DNA from: Panopea generosa
Lineage: Eukaryota; Mollusca; Bivalvia; Adapedonta; Hiatellidae
Direction: 5' to 3'
Assembly: GCA_029582155.1 (NCBI GenBank)
Contig: CM055907.1
Coordinates: 28,660,432 to 28,724,431 of the forward strand
DNA length: 64,000 bases
A program made the translations under genes and the position numbers. Under the pieces are notes generated by a model that did no database searches, was not told where the DNA came from, and saw only the letters and a program-made list of their open reading frames with translations. Of this stretch, positions 48,326 through 61,424 are shown one piece after another (positions within the stretch are counted from its first letter, which is position 1; each line of letters starts with the position of its first letter).

Positions 48326-49184
48326 TAATCAGTTTAAGACGAAGTAAACAAAAAAACCTGTCCGACATACGTGATTGTGTGACCCACATCTCACAACATA
48401 ACCACTGGGGCACAAAACATGACCGTATACATATGTATGATATAAAACTATCATCCATCAATATATTCATGAGGAGTCATTCGAACTTAAGATTGACGTT
48501 GCGCAACATTAAATTGTAGGACAGCTTCAAGTCACGATATGCCGATGTATATGGATCCTTACCGCTTAAAATTCTCAACGTCTCAACGAACCTGACATGT
48601 TGTCTTACATCTATCTTAGGGGTTAATCTTTTTTATTTTATGATCAATGGTTTTTAAATAGTTTCAAAACATTTTATCTTCTCGGAGTATAGCCAATTAT
48701 TGATCCGAGTTAATGACCTGATTTGCAATTCTGTTCAGCGGCGATAATGCAAGAATGTCAAGCGTGGTTGATCCATTACGGCATCTAGTTCATTACAATA
48801 GTTCACTTGCTAAGTGCAAATTATCAGATTTTTCAGTTGATTACTTTTGCCTCCATGATATTAGAATACATGTTTGCCACAGCCATTAGTGTTAACATAA
48901 AGCCCGAGATTGAACTAATATTTAGACGGTCAAGGATACCGTCTGAAGCAACGCTAATTGTTTCTCGGTATGTGATTGTTACGTATTTACAAGAAGGTAG
49001 AAAAACTAATTTGCGCTCGCTACGTCATGTAAAAAAAGTAGGATTGGTAACCATTCTCAAGATGATAATAACGTTTCCAAGGTCGTTATTACGGTTACCT
49101 TGTTATAAAGAGATTATACGAACTGCACGGTAAAAAAGACCGAAAGCATCATCGGCAAAAGATGTGAGAGGTCGGTTTAGCAAT
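48326..49184. other. no recognised gene
   Basis: A 108-codon plus frame (48807-49133) has a hydrophobic first third and a Lys/Arg-rich remainder, but I recognise no family; it may be chance or an isolated exon. Confidence 0.4.
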
Positions 49185-49365
49185 ACCTGTCTCTGGCCAA
49201 GTTTAGTGGGGTTATTTGTTGTTGCTTTGGCAATGCATTTCACTGGTCAAGTATGACAACGTGTTGTTTTAGCAATACACATCACTGGTCAAGTTTTTGG
49301 TCAAGTGTGGCAATTTGTTGCTTCAACAATATAATATTCAGTCCCTGGTCAAGTTTAGCGCTTTT
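49185..49365. repeat. degenerate ~60-bp repeat (CACTGGTCAAGT)
   Basis: CTGGCCAAGTTTAG, CACTGGTCAAGTATG, CACTGGTCAAGTTTTTGGTCA and CCTGGTCAAGTTTAG recur with TTTGTTG- or GTTGTTT-type sequence between them. Confidence 0.6.
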
Positions 49366-49943
49366 GTCGGTTTAACTATCCGAGTCACTAGTTAAATACG
49401 AATATCACATTTTATATGAATTTAATCCAATAGAATAAAGATTTTGAATAAAAAATATCAATACTAACAAACGACTTATTTTGAGCGTCAATGTGTTGTG
49501 TTACTGCCATTTAATATACAAATGCTTATTACTGACTCCACCATGGAAGACACAGCTGTAAGGACATGTTTCAGTTTTTATAATAAATTTAAATTCTGTT
49601 CTGGTTAAAGGACGAAAGGAAAGAATTAACACTCGTCAATCGACGCAGTCACGCAGGGCTTTCGCAATGATGGCAGATAAATACGTAAGCAGTAAGTAGA
49701 AAATTAGTTTTACAATATATCAGCTAATTACACCGTGTCTTGATTCTACATTTCATTCTAATTCCGCTTTTATTTCAGGCTTAGTGTTAGACGTATGGGT
49801 ATAAAACCCGCTCCTTCAAGGAAAGGGAAAACACAACATAAAATATGACATCCAACTTACTGTCACGTTCTAATTCACCGGAGCGTATGTGTATATATAT
49901 ATAATATTTGTGACTATACATCATATCGGAACTCCCTGTGTAA
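49366..49943. other. no recognised gene
   Basis: Unique AT-rich sequence. Confidence 0.5.
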
Positions 49944-50195
49944 TTAATTCATTGAAAAGGCTACCGAGACGAGTATATTACAATTTACATTGAATATGAT
50001 GACATTTGTACTAAACATTGTGGCGTTCTGCAATGTACGTAACCTTTCATCGCTTAGTTCGAGCGAGATTCGGTCTAAAAATTTCATGTGAGAATTCGCC
50101 AGTTCCGATCCATTCTGGGGTCTCCCTCCGCCAGTGCAACTGGATATGCCATATATAACCTTCCAACTATGTTGAAAATGTTGTGTTAAACACAA
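49944..50195 (-). CDS. possible exon with death-effector-like N-terminus
   Basis: A minus-strand open frame of 83 codons. From a Met at 50087 it reads MKFLDRISLELSDERLRTLQ, which resembles the first helix of death effector domains, small protein-interaction modules of apoptosis and immune signalling (hydrophobic pair, then I-S-x-E-L-S/T, then E-x-L-x-x-L). The remaining 27 residues are hydrophobic and do not continue the domain, which should be about 80 residues, so this would be one exon or a remnant. GGTAAATTG-type donor candidates are weak. The alternative is chance; the match is a short motif recalled from memory. Confidence 0.2.
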   Translation of the reverse strand: MCLTQHFQHSWKVIYGISSCTGGGRPQNGSELANSHMKFLDRISLELSDERLRTLQNATMFSTNVIIFNVNCNILVSVAFSMN

Positions 50196-50784
50196 TGAAA
50201 AATGTAAAACAAAAGAAAAATAGAAGAAAAAAAATAATTTTACATTTTGGGTTGGTGGGTCTAATCACATAGAGGTGCGAGTGTTTACTTATTATTACTC
50301 TGAACAACAAGATTAAAAAAAATCCTGATCAACGTTTACTTTATTCTGTTTATGACTAGAGATATTTGACCACTCAAGAACTTGGGCCTAGAACCATGTT
50401 GTAAATTATAATATCCACTGTTATTTAGACATTAACATTACAATGGAGTCCTGTGGGTAATGTAATAGTAGTCCGAGACCCTAAACTAATAAAGATAATA
50501 ATGGTATTATAATCAAATGAATTCTGTTTAACAAGAGAACGCATTTGAACAATTCAATCTACCATGGGGCTCTCAATAATATAATATACTATATTCACAT
50601 GTGAATATATCCTCATGTGTTAATATTATTCCAGTCTCTCCGAAATGAACCCTATATTTGTCCACGTCTCCGGAGGAGAAAGGTGTACCGTAACAAATAA
50701 TTACAGGTTTATATACGACATCAAGTTTGTCAATGGAAGTAGATCTCCTCAATGAATGCAAGTAGAACTACTGTCCTTCGGCAA
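50196..50784. other. no recognised gene
   Basis: A minus-strand frame at 50573-50761 has no recognised motif. CTGTCCTTCGG at 50771 resembles the hairpin word at 8138. Confidence 0.45.
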
Positions 50785-50840
50785 GTGGCAATTTTCCTCA
50801 TACAAAGTGTTTAGACCGGACGTGTTAGAACACTGCGTCT
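50785..50840 (-). mobile_element. SINE family III remnant
   Basis: CTCATACAAAGTGTTTAGAC (plus-strand reading) is shared with 54990-55170 and, less well, 29845-29945. No tRNA head visible. Confidence 0.35.
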
Positions 50841-51092
50841 ATTGTAAACTGATACCAGGAAACTATCCATTGGCAGAAGGATCGTACAGTGTACTTCTCA
50901 AATACACGATTGTATAGGTTCAACAACGAACGACTTCTTATTTTAGAAAAATAAATGTCAGCTATTTTTAAGCTTACGAAATGATTTTAATAAAATGAAA
51001 AACATATCTTTTGCATTAATTCTGTAAATATCCATATCATCATATCAATATATATTAATATGACCAGTGATAAAGGCCATTTTTGCTAATTT

Positions 51093-51661
51093 AAAGATTC
51101 ATCTCTGGACACACAATATGCCCTATATTTATTCAGCAGACATTTTAAGATTCAACTCTGGATACACAATGTGCTCTATGTTTATTCAGCAGACATTCAA
51201 AGATTCAACTCTGGACAAACAATGTGCTCTATATCTAACGATTAATCTCTGGAAACACAATATGCTCTATATTTATTCAGCAGACGGATAAAGATTCAAC
51301 TCTGGACACACAATGTCCTCTATATTTATTCAGCAGACATTTAAAGATTCAACTCTGGACACACAATGTGCTCTATATTCAAAGATTCATCTCTTGACAC
51401 ATAATATGCTCTATATTTATTCAGCAGACAGTTAAAGATTCAACTCTGGACACACAATATGCTCTATATTTATTCAGCAGACATTTAAAGATTCAACTCT
51501 GGACACACAATATGCTCTATATTTAAAGATTCATCTCTGGACACACAATAGTCTCTATATTTATTCAGCAGACCATTAAAGATTCATCTCTGGACACACA
51601 ATATGCTCTATATTTAAAGATTCAATTCTGGACACACAATATGCTTTATATTTAAAGATTA
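51093..51661. repeat. ~38/55-bp minisatellite, left part
   Basis: Units begin AAAGATTCAACTCTGGACAC and ACAATATGCTCTATATTTA. The long form adds TTCAGCAGACAGTT; the short form lacks it. Long and short units are interspersed. The array is cut by a SINE and continues at 52079. Confidence 0.95.
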
Positions 51662-51673
51662 AATTCCGGACAA

Positions 51674-51717
51674 TGTTGTTGTTGTTGTTGTTGTTGTTGT
51701 TTAGCGTCGCTTTCAAA

Positions 51718-51773
<56 letters not shown>
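51674..51773. repeat. (TTG)n tail of the SINE, interrupted
   Basis: About nine TTG units, then a 17-base SINE-end copy, then about 18 TTG units. On the minus strand this is a CAA tail. Confidence 0.95.
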
Positions 51774-51777
<4 letters not shown>

Positions 51778-52078
51778 GCGTCGCTTTCAACAATTTTTCA
51801 GTCATATCGCAAAGGTGTCTACTTGAGACAGTATTTTAAGCGCTGTCACACTGGAGTATCATGCCGCAGACACATGGTATGATACTCCATCCAGTCACAT
51901 TATACTGACACCGGGCCAACCAGACCTAGAACTCTCCTCTAGGAGAACTCTCCTGCTGAGTCAAGCGAGGAAGCTTCTAGTACCATTTTTAAAGTCTTTG
52001 GTATGACCCGGCTGGGGAATGAACCCACGACCTTCCGCATGCGAGGCGGACGCTCTACCACCAGACCACGCCGCGTTG
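51674..52078 (-). mobile_element. tRNA-derived SINE, family IV, inserted in a minisatellite
   Basis: On the minus strand the head GCGGCGTGGTCTGGTGGTAG and AGCG (A box), a TCCGC/GCGGA anticodon-like stem, and GGTCGTGGGTTCATTCCCCA (B box) form an almost intact tRNA shape. The body ends in GAAAGCGACGCTAAA and a (CAA)n tail. AATTCCGGACAA at 51662-51673 and 52079-52090 is an exact 12-bp target duplication inside the minisatellite. The tail holds a second, 17-base copy of the SINE end (51701-51717) between two CAA runs. Very similar to 57513-57825. Confidence 0.93.
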
Positions 52079-52708
52079 AATTCCGGACAAACATTATGCT
52101 CTATATTTAAAGATTCAACTCTTGACACACAATATGCTCTATATTTAAAGATTCATCTCTGGACACACAATATGCTCTATATTTAAAGATTGAATTGCGG
52201 ACACACAATATGCTCTATATTTAAAGATTCAACTCTGGACACACAATATGCTCTATATTTATTCAACAGACAGTTAAAGATCCAACTCTGGACACACAAT
52301 ATGCTCTATATTTATTTAGCAGACAGTTAAAGATTAAACTCTGGACATACAATATGCTCTATACTTATTCTGTAGACAGATAAAGATTCAACTCTGGACA
52401 CACAATATGCTCTATATTGAAAGATTCAGCTCTGGAAACACAATATGCTCTATATTTATTCAGCAGACAGTTAAAGATTCAACTCTTGACACACAATATA
52501 CTCTATATTCATTCAGCAGACAGTTAAATATTCAGCTCTGGACACACAATATGCTCTATATTTATTCAGCAGACAGTTAAAGTTTTAATTCTGGACAAAC
52601 AATATGCTCTATATTTAAAGATTCATCTCTGGACACACAATATGCTCTATATTTAAAGATGCAACTCTGGACACACGATATGCACTATATTTATTCAGCA
52701 GACAGTTC
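52079..52708. repeat. ~38/55-bp minisatellite, right part
   Basis: Continuation of the array at 51093 with the same long and short unit forms. The right edge is at TTCAGCAGACAGTTCAG. Confidence 0.95.
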
Positions 52709-53104
52709 AGTGACTTGACTGAAATGTGAGTTTTATGTATCAAAAAGTTTCAGCTTTCACAAAGTGTGTTACCTGATAAAACTGCCTCGTCTCACGTAAC
52801 TAGAAAATCGGATTAACTCGCAGAATTAAGTTTCCACAGCGTCGAGATGCAAGCAATTTGCCTTTCATTATCTAATCACATGCACTACTGCAGGTACGTA
52901 ATATATCGACTATATAAAATACTGAGTTATACGAGTGACACATCTTATTTGTCTACGATAGCGGTTGTTTAATATGAAATTTCTATAGACGCAAAGATGG
53001 ACAAAGTGAAAAAAACGATTGCACCTCTTATTTTACTTCTATTCATATTAGTTTAAAACTCGATTTAGCTTGTGAGAGTTACTCACAAACACCAAATTCA
53101 CATG
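52709..53104. other. no recognised gene
   Basis: Unique sequence. Confidence 0.5.
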
Positions 53105-53190
53105 GCCCGGCTAGCTCAGTCGGTAACGCGCTGATTGTTATCCAGACGACAGAAAACATGATACCATGTGACGGGTTTGTGGGTTGAACA
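53105..53190 (+). mobile_element. tRNA-like sequence, probably SINE head or tRNA pseudogene
   Basis: GCCCGGCTAGCTCAGTCGGT is an excellent A-box region like that of many tRNAs, but the next helix region is too long (about 50 bases to GGTTTGTGGGTTGAAC) and the 3' acceptor strand does not pair with GCCCGG. A functional tRNA is unlikely. Confidence 0.6.
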
Positions 53191-53518
53191 GTAAAATAAA
53201 GACTGCAGCATTCATGTGTAGTATACATACAGTAACCGGGGCTTGAAAACAAACTATTTTCATGTCACGCTGCAATATTATGACAGTTTCACTACCAGAA
53301 ACTGTGTTTCCTCTTCATATATGACGGATGTACATTTTATAGTATATAGCCAAGAGTGAACCTAGTCACCTATTTACTTAATATATATATACAGTCGAAA
53401 AGGACGGAATATGGGAAGAGAAGTTGAGGCAAACAATAAAAGTATGGGGTTAGTCTATCCCAGACAGTCTCTGGTATCTAAAAAGTAGTCAATGTCATGT
53501 CATGTCTGTCTTACAATT
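53191..53518. other. no recognised gene
   Basis: Unique sequence. Confidence 0.5.
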
Positions 53519-54075
53519 CATAGACTTGATCTGCCCCAGTCCCTGCTGTCTCCATAGACTTGGTCTGTCCCAGTCCCCATTGTCTCCATAGACTTGGTCT
53601 GTCCCAGTCCCTGCTATCTCAGTATACTTGATCTGTCTCAGTCCCTGCTATCGCCATAGACTTGATCTGCCCCAGTCCCCGCTATCTCAATATACTTGAT
53701 CTGTCCCAGTCCCTGCTATCTCCATAGACTTGGTCTGTCCCAGTCCCTGTTGTCTCCATATACTTGATCTGTCCCAGTCCTTGCTATCTCCATATACTTG
53801 GTCTGTCCCAGTCCCTGTTGTCTCCATAGACATGATCTGTCCAAGTCCCTGTTGTCTCCATAGACTTGATCTGTCCCAGTCCCTGCTATCTCCATTGACT
53901 TGGTCTGTCCCAGTCCCCGCTATCTCCATAGACTTGGTCTGTCCCAGTCCTTGCTATCTCCATAGACTTGATCTGTCCCAGTCTATGCTGATTTGATCTG
54001 TCCCAGTCCCTGCTATCTCCATAGACTTGATCTGTTCCAGTCCCTGCTGATTTGATCTGTCCCAGTCCCTGCACA
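53519..54075. repeat. ~35-bp minisatellite, about 16 copies
   Basis: Units contain CATAGACTTGATCTGTCCCA and GTCCCTGCTATCTC. Two units near 53985 and 54040 lose the CTCCATAGA part (CAGTCTATGCTGATTTGATC). Frames on both strands (SPCCLH, RDWDRS) are by-products. Confidence 0.95.
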
Positions 54076-54989
54076 CAGTCACACACTGAGGGACAGGTTT
54101 TTTCGTCCCACAGTTTAACGCTTACGGCTTTAATAGCAAATTGTGGCGTCATTCAATTTTCGCTGTTGCAACTGACCAATCGGCGTGCTCAAATCTCACT
54201 GCCGTGTGACAGACCCAAGCTGGGAGAGCTCGGTCTCGCCAAAACGACCAGTTCAAAGTGCGAGGTTAAATAAAAACTTCACCACCACCACCATCGGTCC
54301 GTTGTACAGTCTCATAAGGGACTGACGTCAATCCAGGAATGCCCCACCAATATTTGGCCATATCTGTCATATTTCCTTTTAATATTTAAAAATAGTTTGA
54401 GAAAAATCAAAACGTACTTCGAGTATGCATGTAATTCAACGTTTCGACTGTCTTAGTATTCTTCGTCCACTATTTCTGAATTACACGGAAAATTATGCAA
54501 AATGACCTCTGTAATTTATAGAAATATCCGTGATGAAAATAAGATGACGGGGAAAGAGGTCGACAGATTATAAGCACAAGCTCGTAAAATAAAAACTATT
54601 CGAATGAATTTATAATCCCTGGTATTTCCCAGAAACAATAATAATAAGATTCGCCCTTGACAGTTTGAAAACAATAACATATGTATAAATGTCACCAGGA
54701 CAGTTACCAATTACTTGAGAGAAAAAAATTAATGGCCATGACGTGACTTGACTTTCCCGTTTCCTTACTGATTAGTGTCCGGTCTTTTTTATTCTAAAGA
54801 TTTAAAAAAGGGGCGAAATCGAACCGAAATGTTGCGCTGGATATAAAAAATCAAAATTACAAAATAGTAAATACTCTTTCAATTACGATAGAACGGTAAT
54901 GCAGTCGGCAAACCACTCGATATAGTGCAATAGGCCTACTTAGTTTTTTACTGAGATACAACGCCATTTTCAACACATGACATGTTATA
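54076..54989. other. no recognised gene
   Basis: Unique sequence; CACCACCACCACCAT at 54280 is a short trinucleotide run. Confidence 0.5.
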
Positions 54990-55170
54990 TGTATGCGTCT
55001 TCAAGGTTTGGCGGGGGTGGGGGGACCTCAGATGCAGCACCTGAATCTTCTGAGTTTAAAGTACTTCCACAAGTCTCATACAAAGTGTTTTGATCGAGTC
55101 TGACTATAGTCAATGACTTCAGCGGTAAGAGGTCACTGATCTGGAAGCGCCCTGGTCACGGAGGACCTTA
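54990..55170 (-). mobile_element. tRNA-derived SINE, family III
   Basis: The minus strand begins GGTCCTCCGTGACCAGG, then CTTACCGCTGAAGTC, then CAAAACACTTTGTATGAGAC, the same order as at 29845-29945. A G-run (GGCGGGGGTGGGG) lies at its plus-strand left side. Confidence 0.55.
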
Positions 55171-55841
<671 letters not shown>

Positions 55842-55989
55842 TCGAATATGCCTTCTTGTTCACACGGAATAATGGTGCATTTCCATCACATAAAATTATA
55901 TATAGCATATCCAGTTTTACCGCTGGAAGAAGACATCAGGATGCATCTGCTGACATCTGCTAACAAAACTTGACGACGTTAGTTGTGAG

Positions 55990-56093
55990 AGTTATGTGCT
56001 TTCAGTACAGAGCCCTCCGTCACTCGACCATGTAGGACCCGGGTCCAAAGACTAATATGTGTAAAATAAAGCTAAACGCCAAAAAAAAAAATA
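55990..56093 (+). mobile_element. possible SINE 3' end
   Basis: GTAGGACCCGGGTCCAAAG is B-box-like only in part; AAAATAAAGCTAAACGCC followed by A10 resembles a SINE tail. Confidence 0.3.
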
Positions 56094-56626
<533 letters not shown>

Positions 56627-57512
56627 TTTGGTTCATGCTCTCTTTTTGAAGTTTGCTACATGCCATATGTATGGTAATTAAGGGTACACGTAGCCTAGGA
56701 CAGAACGTCAGAAACATGATGTCATAAATCTGTTTGCAAATATACAATATAATAATAAATGTATTACTGACAAACAAAATACATGTATGGTGGTCCAGAC
56801 TATAATATCTTAGCTGCAGATAGTTTGGTATAACTTCAAGTATTTATAAACAATTATATACAATCACATGGTATTGTGTATCGGAATGTCATTGAGGTCA
56901 CTCAGTGCACGACAATTAAACACTTCTCATTTATCATTCGGGGTCCAAATTAATATGTGATATCTGATGCACCTCGGTATTGTCGTCTGCATAGAAGATG
57001 GCAGTCCAGTCATCAAGGTCAGCGGACGCCGGTGGCAAAAAGCGCCAGTTATATAAAAAGTCTCATCAATTTTACCCATCTTTATTTGTCATCGAATGAC
57101 TCATCGAAATAAGCAAATAAAAATAAATAGATTTTATAATAGAGATCAGAATTCGCAACCGCCTTACAGAAGCATCCTCTATAACTGTCTCTTTATTAAT
57201 TGACAAAACGATTACTGAATCAAAAAGAGGAAAGTCCCATTCAAAGATAATGGCTGACTCCAACCTTCTGGTTTACCTTATTCAGTAGAAATACGTTAAC
57301 ACACATGTCGGCATTTTCCGTTTTATTCGCGGATGTTCATAACCCGTAACTGATCATTTGCGCAGAGACATTTAGTATTTGGTCATGAAAATTAAAAGAA
57401 CAGAGACAAAATACGATATGATATATTGAACAGAATATCCATTTCATATGAATGTGCAGTTTCACCGCTAAGATCGAAATAATATCGGCGATATCGGAGC
57501 CTATTTAATATA
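56627..57512. other. no recognised gene
   Basis: Unique AT-rich sequence; a 63-codon minus frame at 57072-57263 has no motif. Confidence 0.5.
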
Positions 57513-57825
57513 TTTGTTGTTGTATGGTGTTTAGCGTCGCTTTCAACAATTTTTCAGTCATATCGCGACGGTGTCTACTTGAGACAGTATTTTAAGCGCT
57601 GTCACACTGGAGTATCATGCCGCAGACACATGGTATGATACCCCACCCAGTCACATTATACTGTCACCGGGCCGACCACACCTAGAACTCTCCTCTAAAT
57701 GCTGAGCGTCAAGCGAGGAAGCTTCTAGTACCATTTTTAAAGTCTTTGGTATGACCCGGCCGGGGATTGAACCCACGACATTCCGCATGCTTGGCGGACG
57801 CTCTACCACTAGACCACGCCGCGGT
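57513..57825 (-). mobile_element. tRNA-derived SINE, family IV, second copy
   Basis: Nearly identical to 51674-52078 across head, body and end. CCTATTTAATATA (57500-57512) and CCTATTTAACATA (57826-57838) are a 13-bp target duplication with one change. The tail is short (three CAA units and an AC/AT variant). The B box GGTTCAATCCCCGGCC is closer to the tRNA consensus than in the other copy. Confidence 0.92.
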
Positions 57826-58907
57826 CCTATTTAACATAGAATAGATTTTTTTTAAAGTAACCAAACAGCCGAAATCTGCATTATAACTAATTTAAAAAGT
57901 CCTGAAAGAGAGTGTCCATAAAGCTGTTGTATCAATTCAATCCATAGACTGGTTTCTATACTGACGTGAAGTCGGCACTTTTGGAAAAGATGATAAGATT
58001 CTGTATTGATATTGACCTTGCTGGTCTCACCTTCGTGTGCGGCTGACTTGTACGTGGGCTATTTTCGTCTTTGATGAATAAATTGCAACTCATTACTTTC
58101 AAACAAGTGCATATCAATCTAGGTATTTATTCTATATACGTTTATGAATACCAGAGATACGGAAAGACTCGAGCAATAAATAGTTTTACTCAGTATTTAT
58201 CTAGTATTCCCTATTTTTAGTGTAATGGTCGTAATTGCCGCTGTATTTAGTTTTTTATTGGTTATATCAGTAACTTTTATTATATCTTTGTTTCCATATG
58301 TTGACTGGCCGAAGCCTCAAGCGAGACGGTCTGTACTAGCGGACCAGTCATTACAGTAGCCACTTTTACGACATTCCTCAAGTTCACTACTTACTAGTTA
58401 ATTACAGAAAGTTCAACGCTGCTATTGTATTAGCAAGCATTATTAATATTTAATAAGAAGCTGTCTCGACGTATTGGTCTATAACGGTATCAGTATCGGC
58501 ACATATAATAGCATACAGAGGAGGTGTTAATTTGTCAACATACACTTATAATACTGATATCACCACCGCACCCCCTCCCCAACGTAATAAATACATGCTC
58601 TGCGCATAAATCGCGGTCAAAGTACAGTACTATAAGGAAGAGGGAGTCAGGTGACACTGTTTCTATTTGGAAATGAAGTTTTGTGGGGGGTTTCTAACTG
58701 TATTCTTGTGTACTACAAAAATATCTATAAATGGTTTTCATACGAAAGCATAATATATATAAACATCTTATCATCATAAAAAGATTCACACAGACAGCTA
58801 TGAAGTATTTACCCGTATGTGTAATAATATTCTTAAAACGAGCTACTCGGTGTGGCTTTTTTTAACAAGAATCCCAAAGAGAGACGAAAAAACTGTCGTT
58901 GGTAAAC
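57826..58907. other. no recognised gene
   Basis: Unique AT-rich sequence. Confidence 0.5.
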
Positions 58908-58985
58908 TCAAGTTTAGGCCTGGTGTACTTGGACTCGGTAATAGTCAAGTTTAGGCCTGGTGTACTTGGACTCGGTAATAGTCAA
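58908..58985. repeat. 37-bp tandem pair
   Basis: TCAAGTTTAGGCCTGGTGTA through GGTAATAG at 58908-58944 is repeated without change at 58945-58981 and followed by TCAAG, a recent duplication. Confidence 0.97.
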
Positions 58986-61424
58986 GCAATTACACAGAGA
59001 AGAATATTATTTCTCAAAATCTCTTGTTGACATAAAACACTAGAAAGAAAGGAATATATTCACTTCTAATCATCCTATTATTGCAGCTAGCATTCTTGTT
59101 TATTATATTTAATTTTTTTTTTCAAAAGTCCGTCATAATGACCGAAAAGAGTGGTTTCTTAATGCTAAATTATCCATTCATTGTTCCAGAGTTCAACGCC
59201 AAGTTCGCTCGAAAAAATGCTAAAAGTAAAACTGCCCAATTACCAAACTTTATACCAAATTTAGTGACTCTGTCTAGAATCTCTTCCTAAAAATGAGCAA
59301 TGATTTGATAAGGCCGCCATCAATATTACTTTTATCTCAAATCCGCAACACCAATCTCTAGTTTATACTACTGTAGATGATGACTATTTTCAGTGAAAAA
59401 AGTATGAAAGTTATAAAAAAAACTCATTTATCATATCTACTTAAACCTTGAAATATTCTAGTTCATGCTCAGGCGGTTACTTTATGTTCACGTTTGCAGT
59501 TTAAAATATCTTCTTAAAACTGAATTTTGCATGCATTAATGTCGTCTGTTTTAGGTTCCAGTCAGCAAATGTCACCGTGATGCATGGCCGACGATAAAGA
59601 TGTTCGCGTTTTGATAGCAAATGTGCATACAATTATAAGAAATATGAGAGAATATTCTGTTTTGTGTTCGCCTTATACGAGAAGGAAGTCACAAGCGGAA
59701 TTTATATACTAATATCTGTTTTGCTGTATTTCCATTGAATGTCCTATTCATAAATATTTAATGAGTTATAATGGGCCAGTGGTATATATATCAGATATAA
59801 GATAGTCGTGTATTTTGAAACAGATCAGCGCTACCGAAGTTGCGGTTTTACAGTTAACATACAATAGAGCGCGTTTGTGTAAACATTTGTTTTCATTTTT
59901 TTTTGTTTACTTGACTACAAGGCCTATGTTTATATCCCCATTCGTTGTTGTCTGGTAAGGACAAACGCGTGATATTTTAAATGCAAACCCTTAAACGTGT
60001 TGGGCAAAATAAGTATTTATCTTCTAGGCCGCCGAGATCCTTTAATAAGAGGATAATCAACCCAAAAATTGAAAACAGTGCATGTGGGTAACTTCATTCC
60101 CCGATTCTAAGCAAATGTGGATAAAACGCAGATGAGATACAACTTTCTCGAAAATATTTCGAAGGGGCAAATCAACATTTTGAAAAGCTAAGGGCTGCGT
60201 TTGTGATGGTAAAATATCTCTAAAATCACCTATCCTGGACCTCTGTACTTTGAAATAGGGAGCTAGTCTCTATATTGTATTGAACTTGACTTGTCTATAC
60301 CGCAATACATGTATTATAACGAATATCAAACTAACTCAGGATTGTCGTTGATAATTCCCCCCATGCAAACTGGTGATACTTAATTGGTTCAGCAAATTAT
60401 AGAATTAGTCAACACGGTGATAAAAAAGTTGTGACGTGAGTTTGATTAGACATATAAATAATAACAGAAAGCATACATGTAAAATGTTCCCCTGTTATTT
60501 GGACATGATATAAATATAGTGTATGAGAACATTTATCAGTCTAACATCTACCTTTGTTACCAGAAAGTGTTTATTCAATATACACGTTCAACTATAAAGT
60601 ATAAACAAACATACACGTACAATGTAATATACAGGTCAACTGACGCATACGTTACTTTAACACTGATATTTGATAACTATTTCTAATTACTGTGTAAACA
60701 TTCACCGTGTGCACATTATACCATCAGAGATACAAACTTATAATCTCCTTATTGTGCGTCTGTGATATTATGCATGGTGCCTAAAGTATGGAATGACCAT
60801 GTTCCAAATACCGTAGCTATATATACGTACACGATCACGGTATATTTATGGTGTTTGAGATGGTCAGATTATAAAATCCATTGGCCAATTTGTTAATTTA
60901 ATATTAAGGCCAAGCAACAGCAGCCCATGATTCCTCTTACACGACCGACTCTCCGTTTTGAGTTGAGAGTTTACTTTATGTTCGTATAACATTTAAATAT
61001 ATGTACCCTAACGTATACGAATACATTTCTTAAAATGCCTTAAAGAAAGACCTGTCCACCTTTACTTTTAAGAGCTGTAATCAGAAACAACTTTATATGG
61101 ATTAAAGGCGTAAACTTGGATAGTTTGGTGCGCATGGGTTAATTTACAAAATAGCTCTTAATATTAAATAAGACTTGTCTATCTGGGTTATATTGCTATC
61201 TTTTATACAAAGTAAAACCAATATTCTTTTAAACAAAACATGACCTCAATCTTAATGTGTGTGTATGTTTGATAAAATTAAGCTGATAGATAAGTGTCGC
61301 TTACAAGACACCTATTTATATATATCATATATCAGATCTGCAGTTACTTACGCCAGTATAAAATTAAGTGTGTGGGATGGTTGTGTACCGCACTAAGATT
61401 TATTTTCAGTTTGTTTAACCGCTT
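58986..61424. other. AT-rich stretch, no recognised gene
   Basis: Frames at 59081-59290 and a 42-codon one at 59584-59712 (MADDKDVRVLIANVHTIIRN start, ATG in ATGCATGG context, after a TTTTAG) have no family I know; the second looks the more protein-like. GAATATCAAACTAACT at 60321 is the lone end-word of the 7546 element. Confidence 0.45.

Noticed and set aside
48807..49133. 108-codon plus-strand frame
   Set aside because: No recognised family; length is within reach of chance in 64 kb of six-frame reading.
52008..52078. functional tRNA-Ala-like gene on the minus strand
   Set aside because: The tRNA shape is good, but it is the head of a SINE with body, tail and target duplication, and a sister copy exists at 57825.
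53105..53190. functional tRNA gene
   Set aside because: Good A box, but the distance to the B box is too long and the acceptor stem does not pair.
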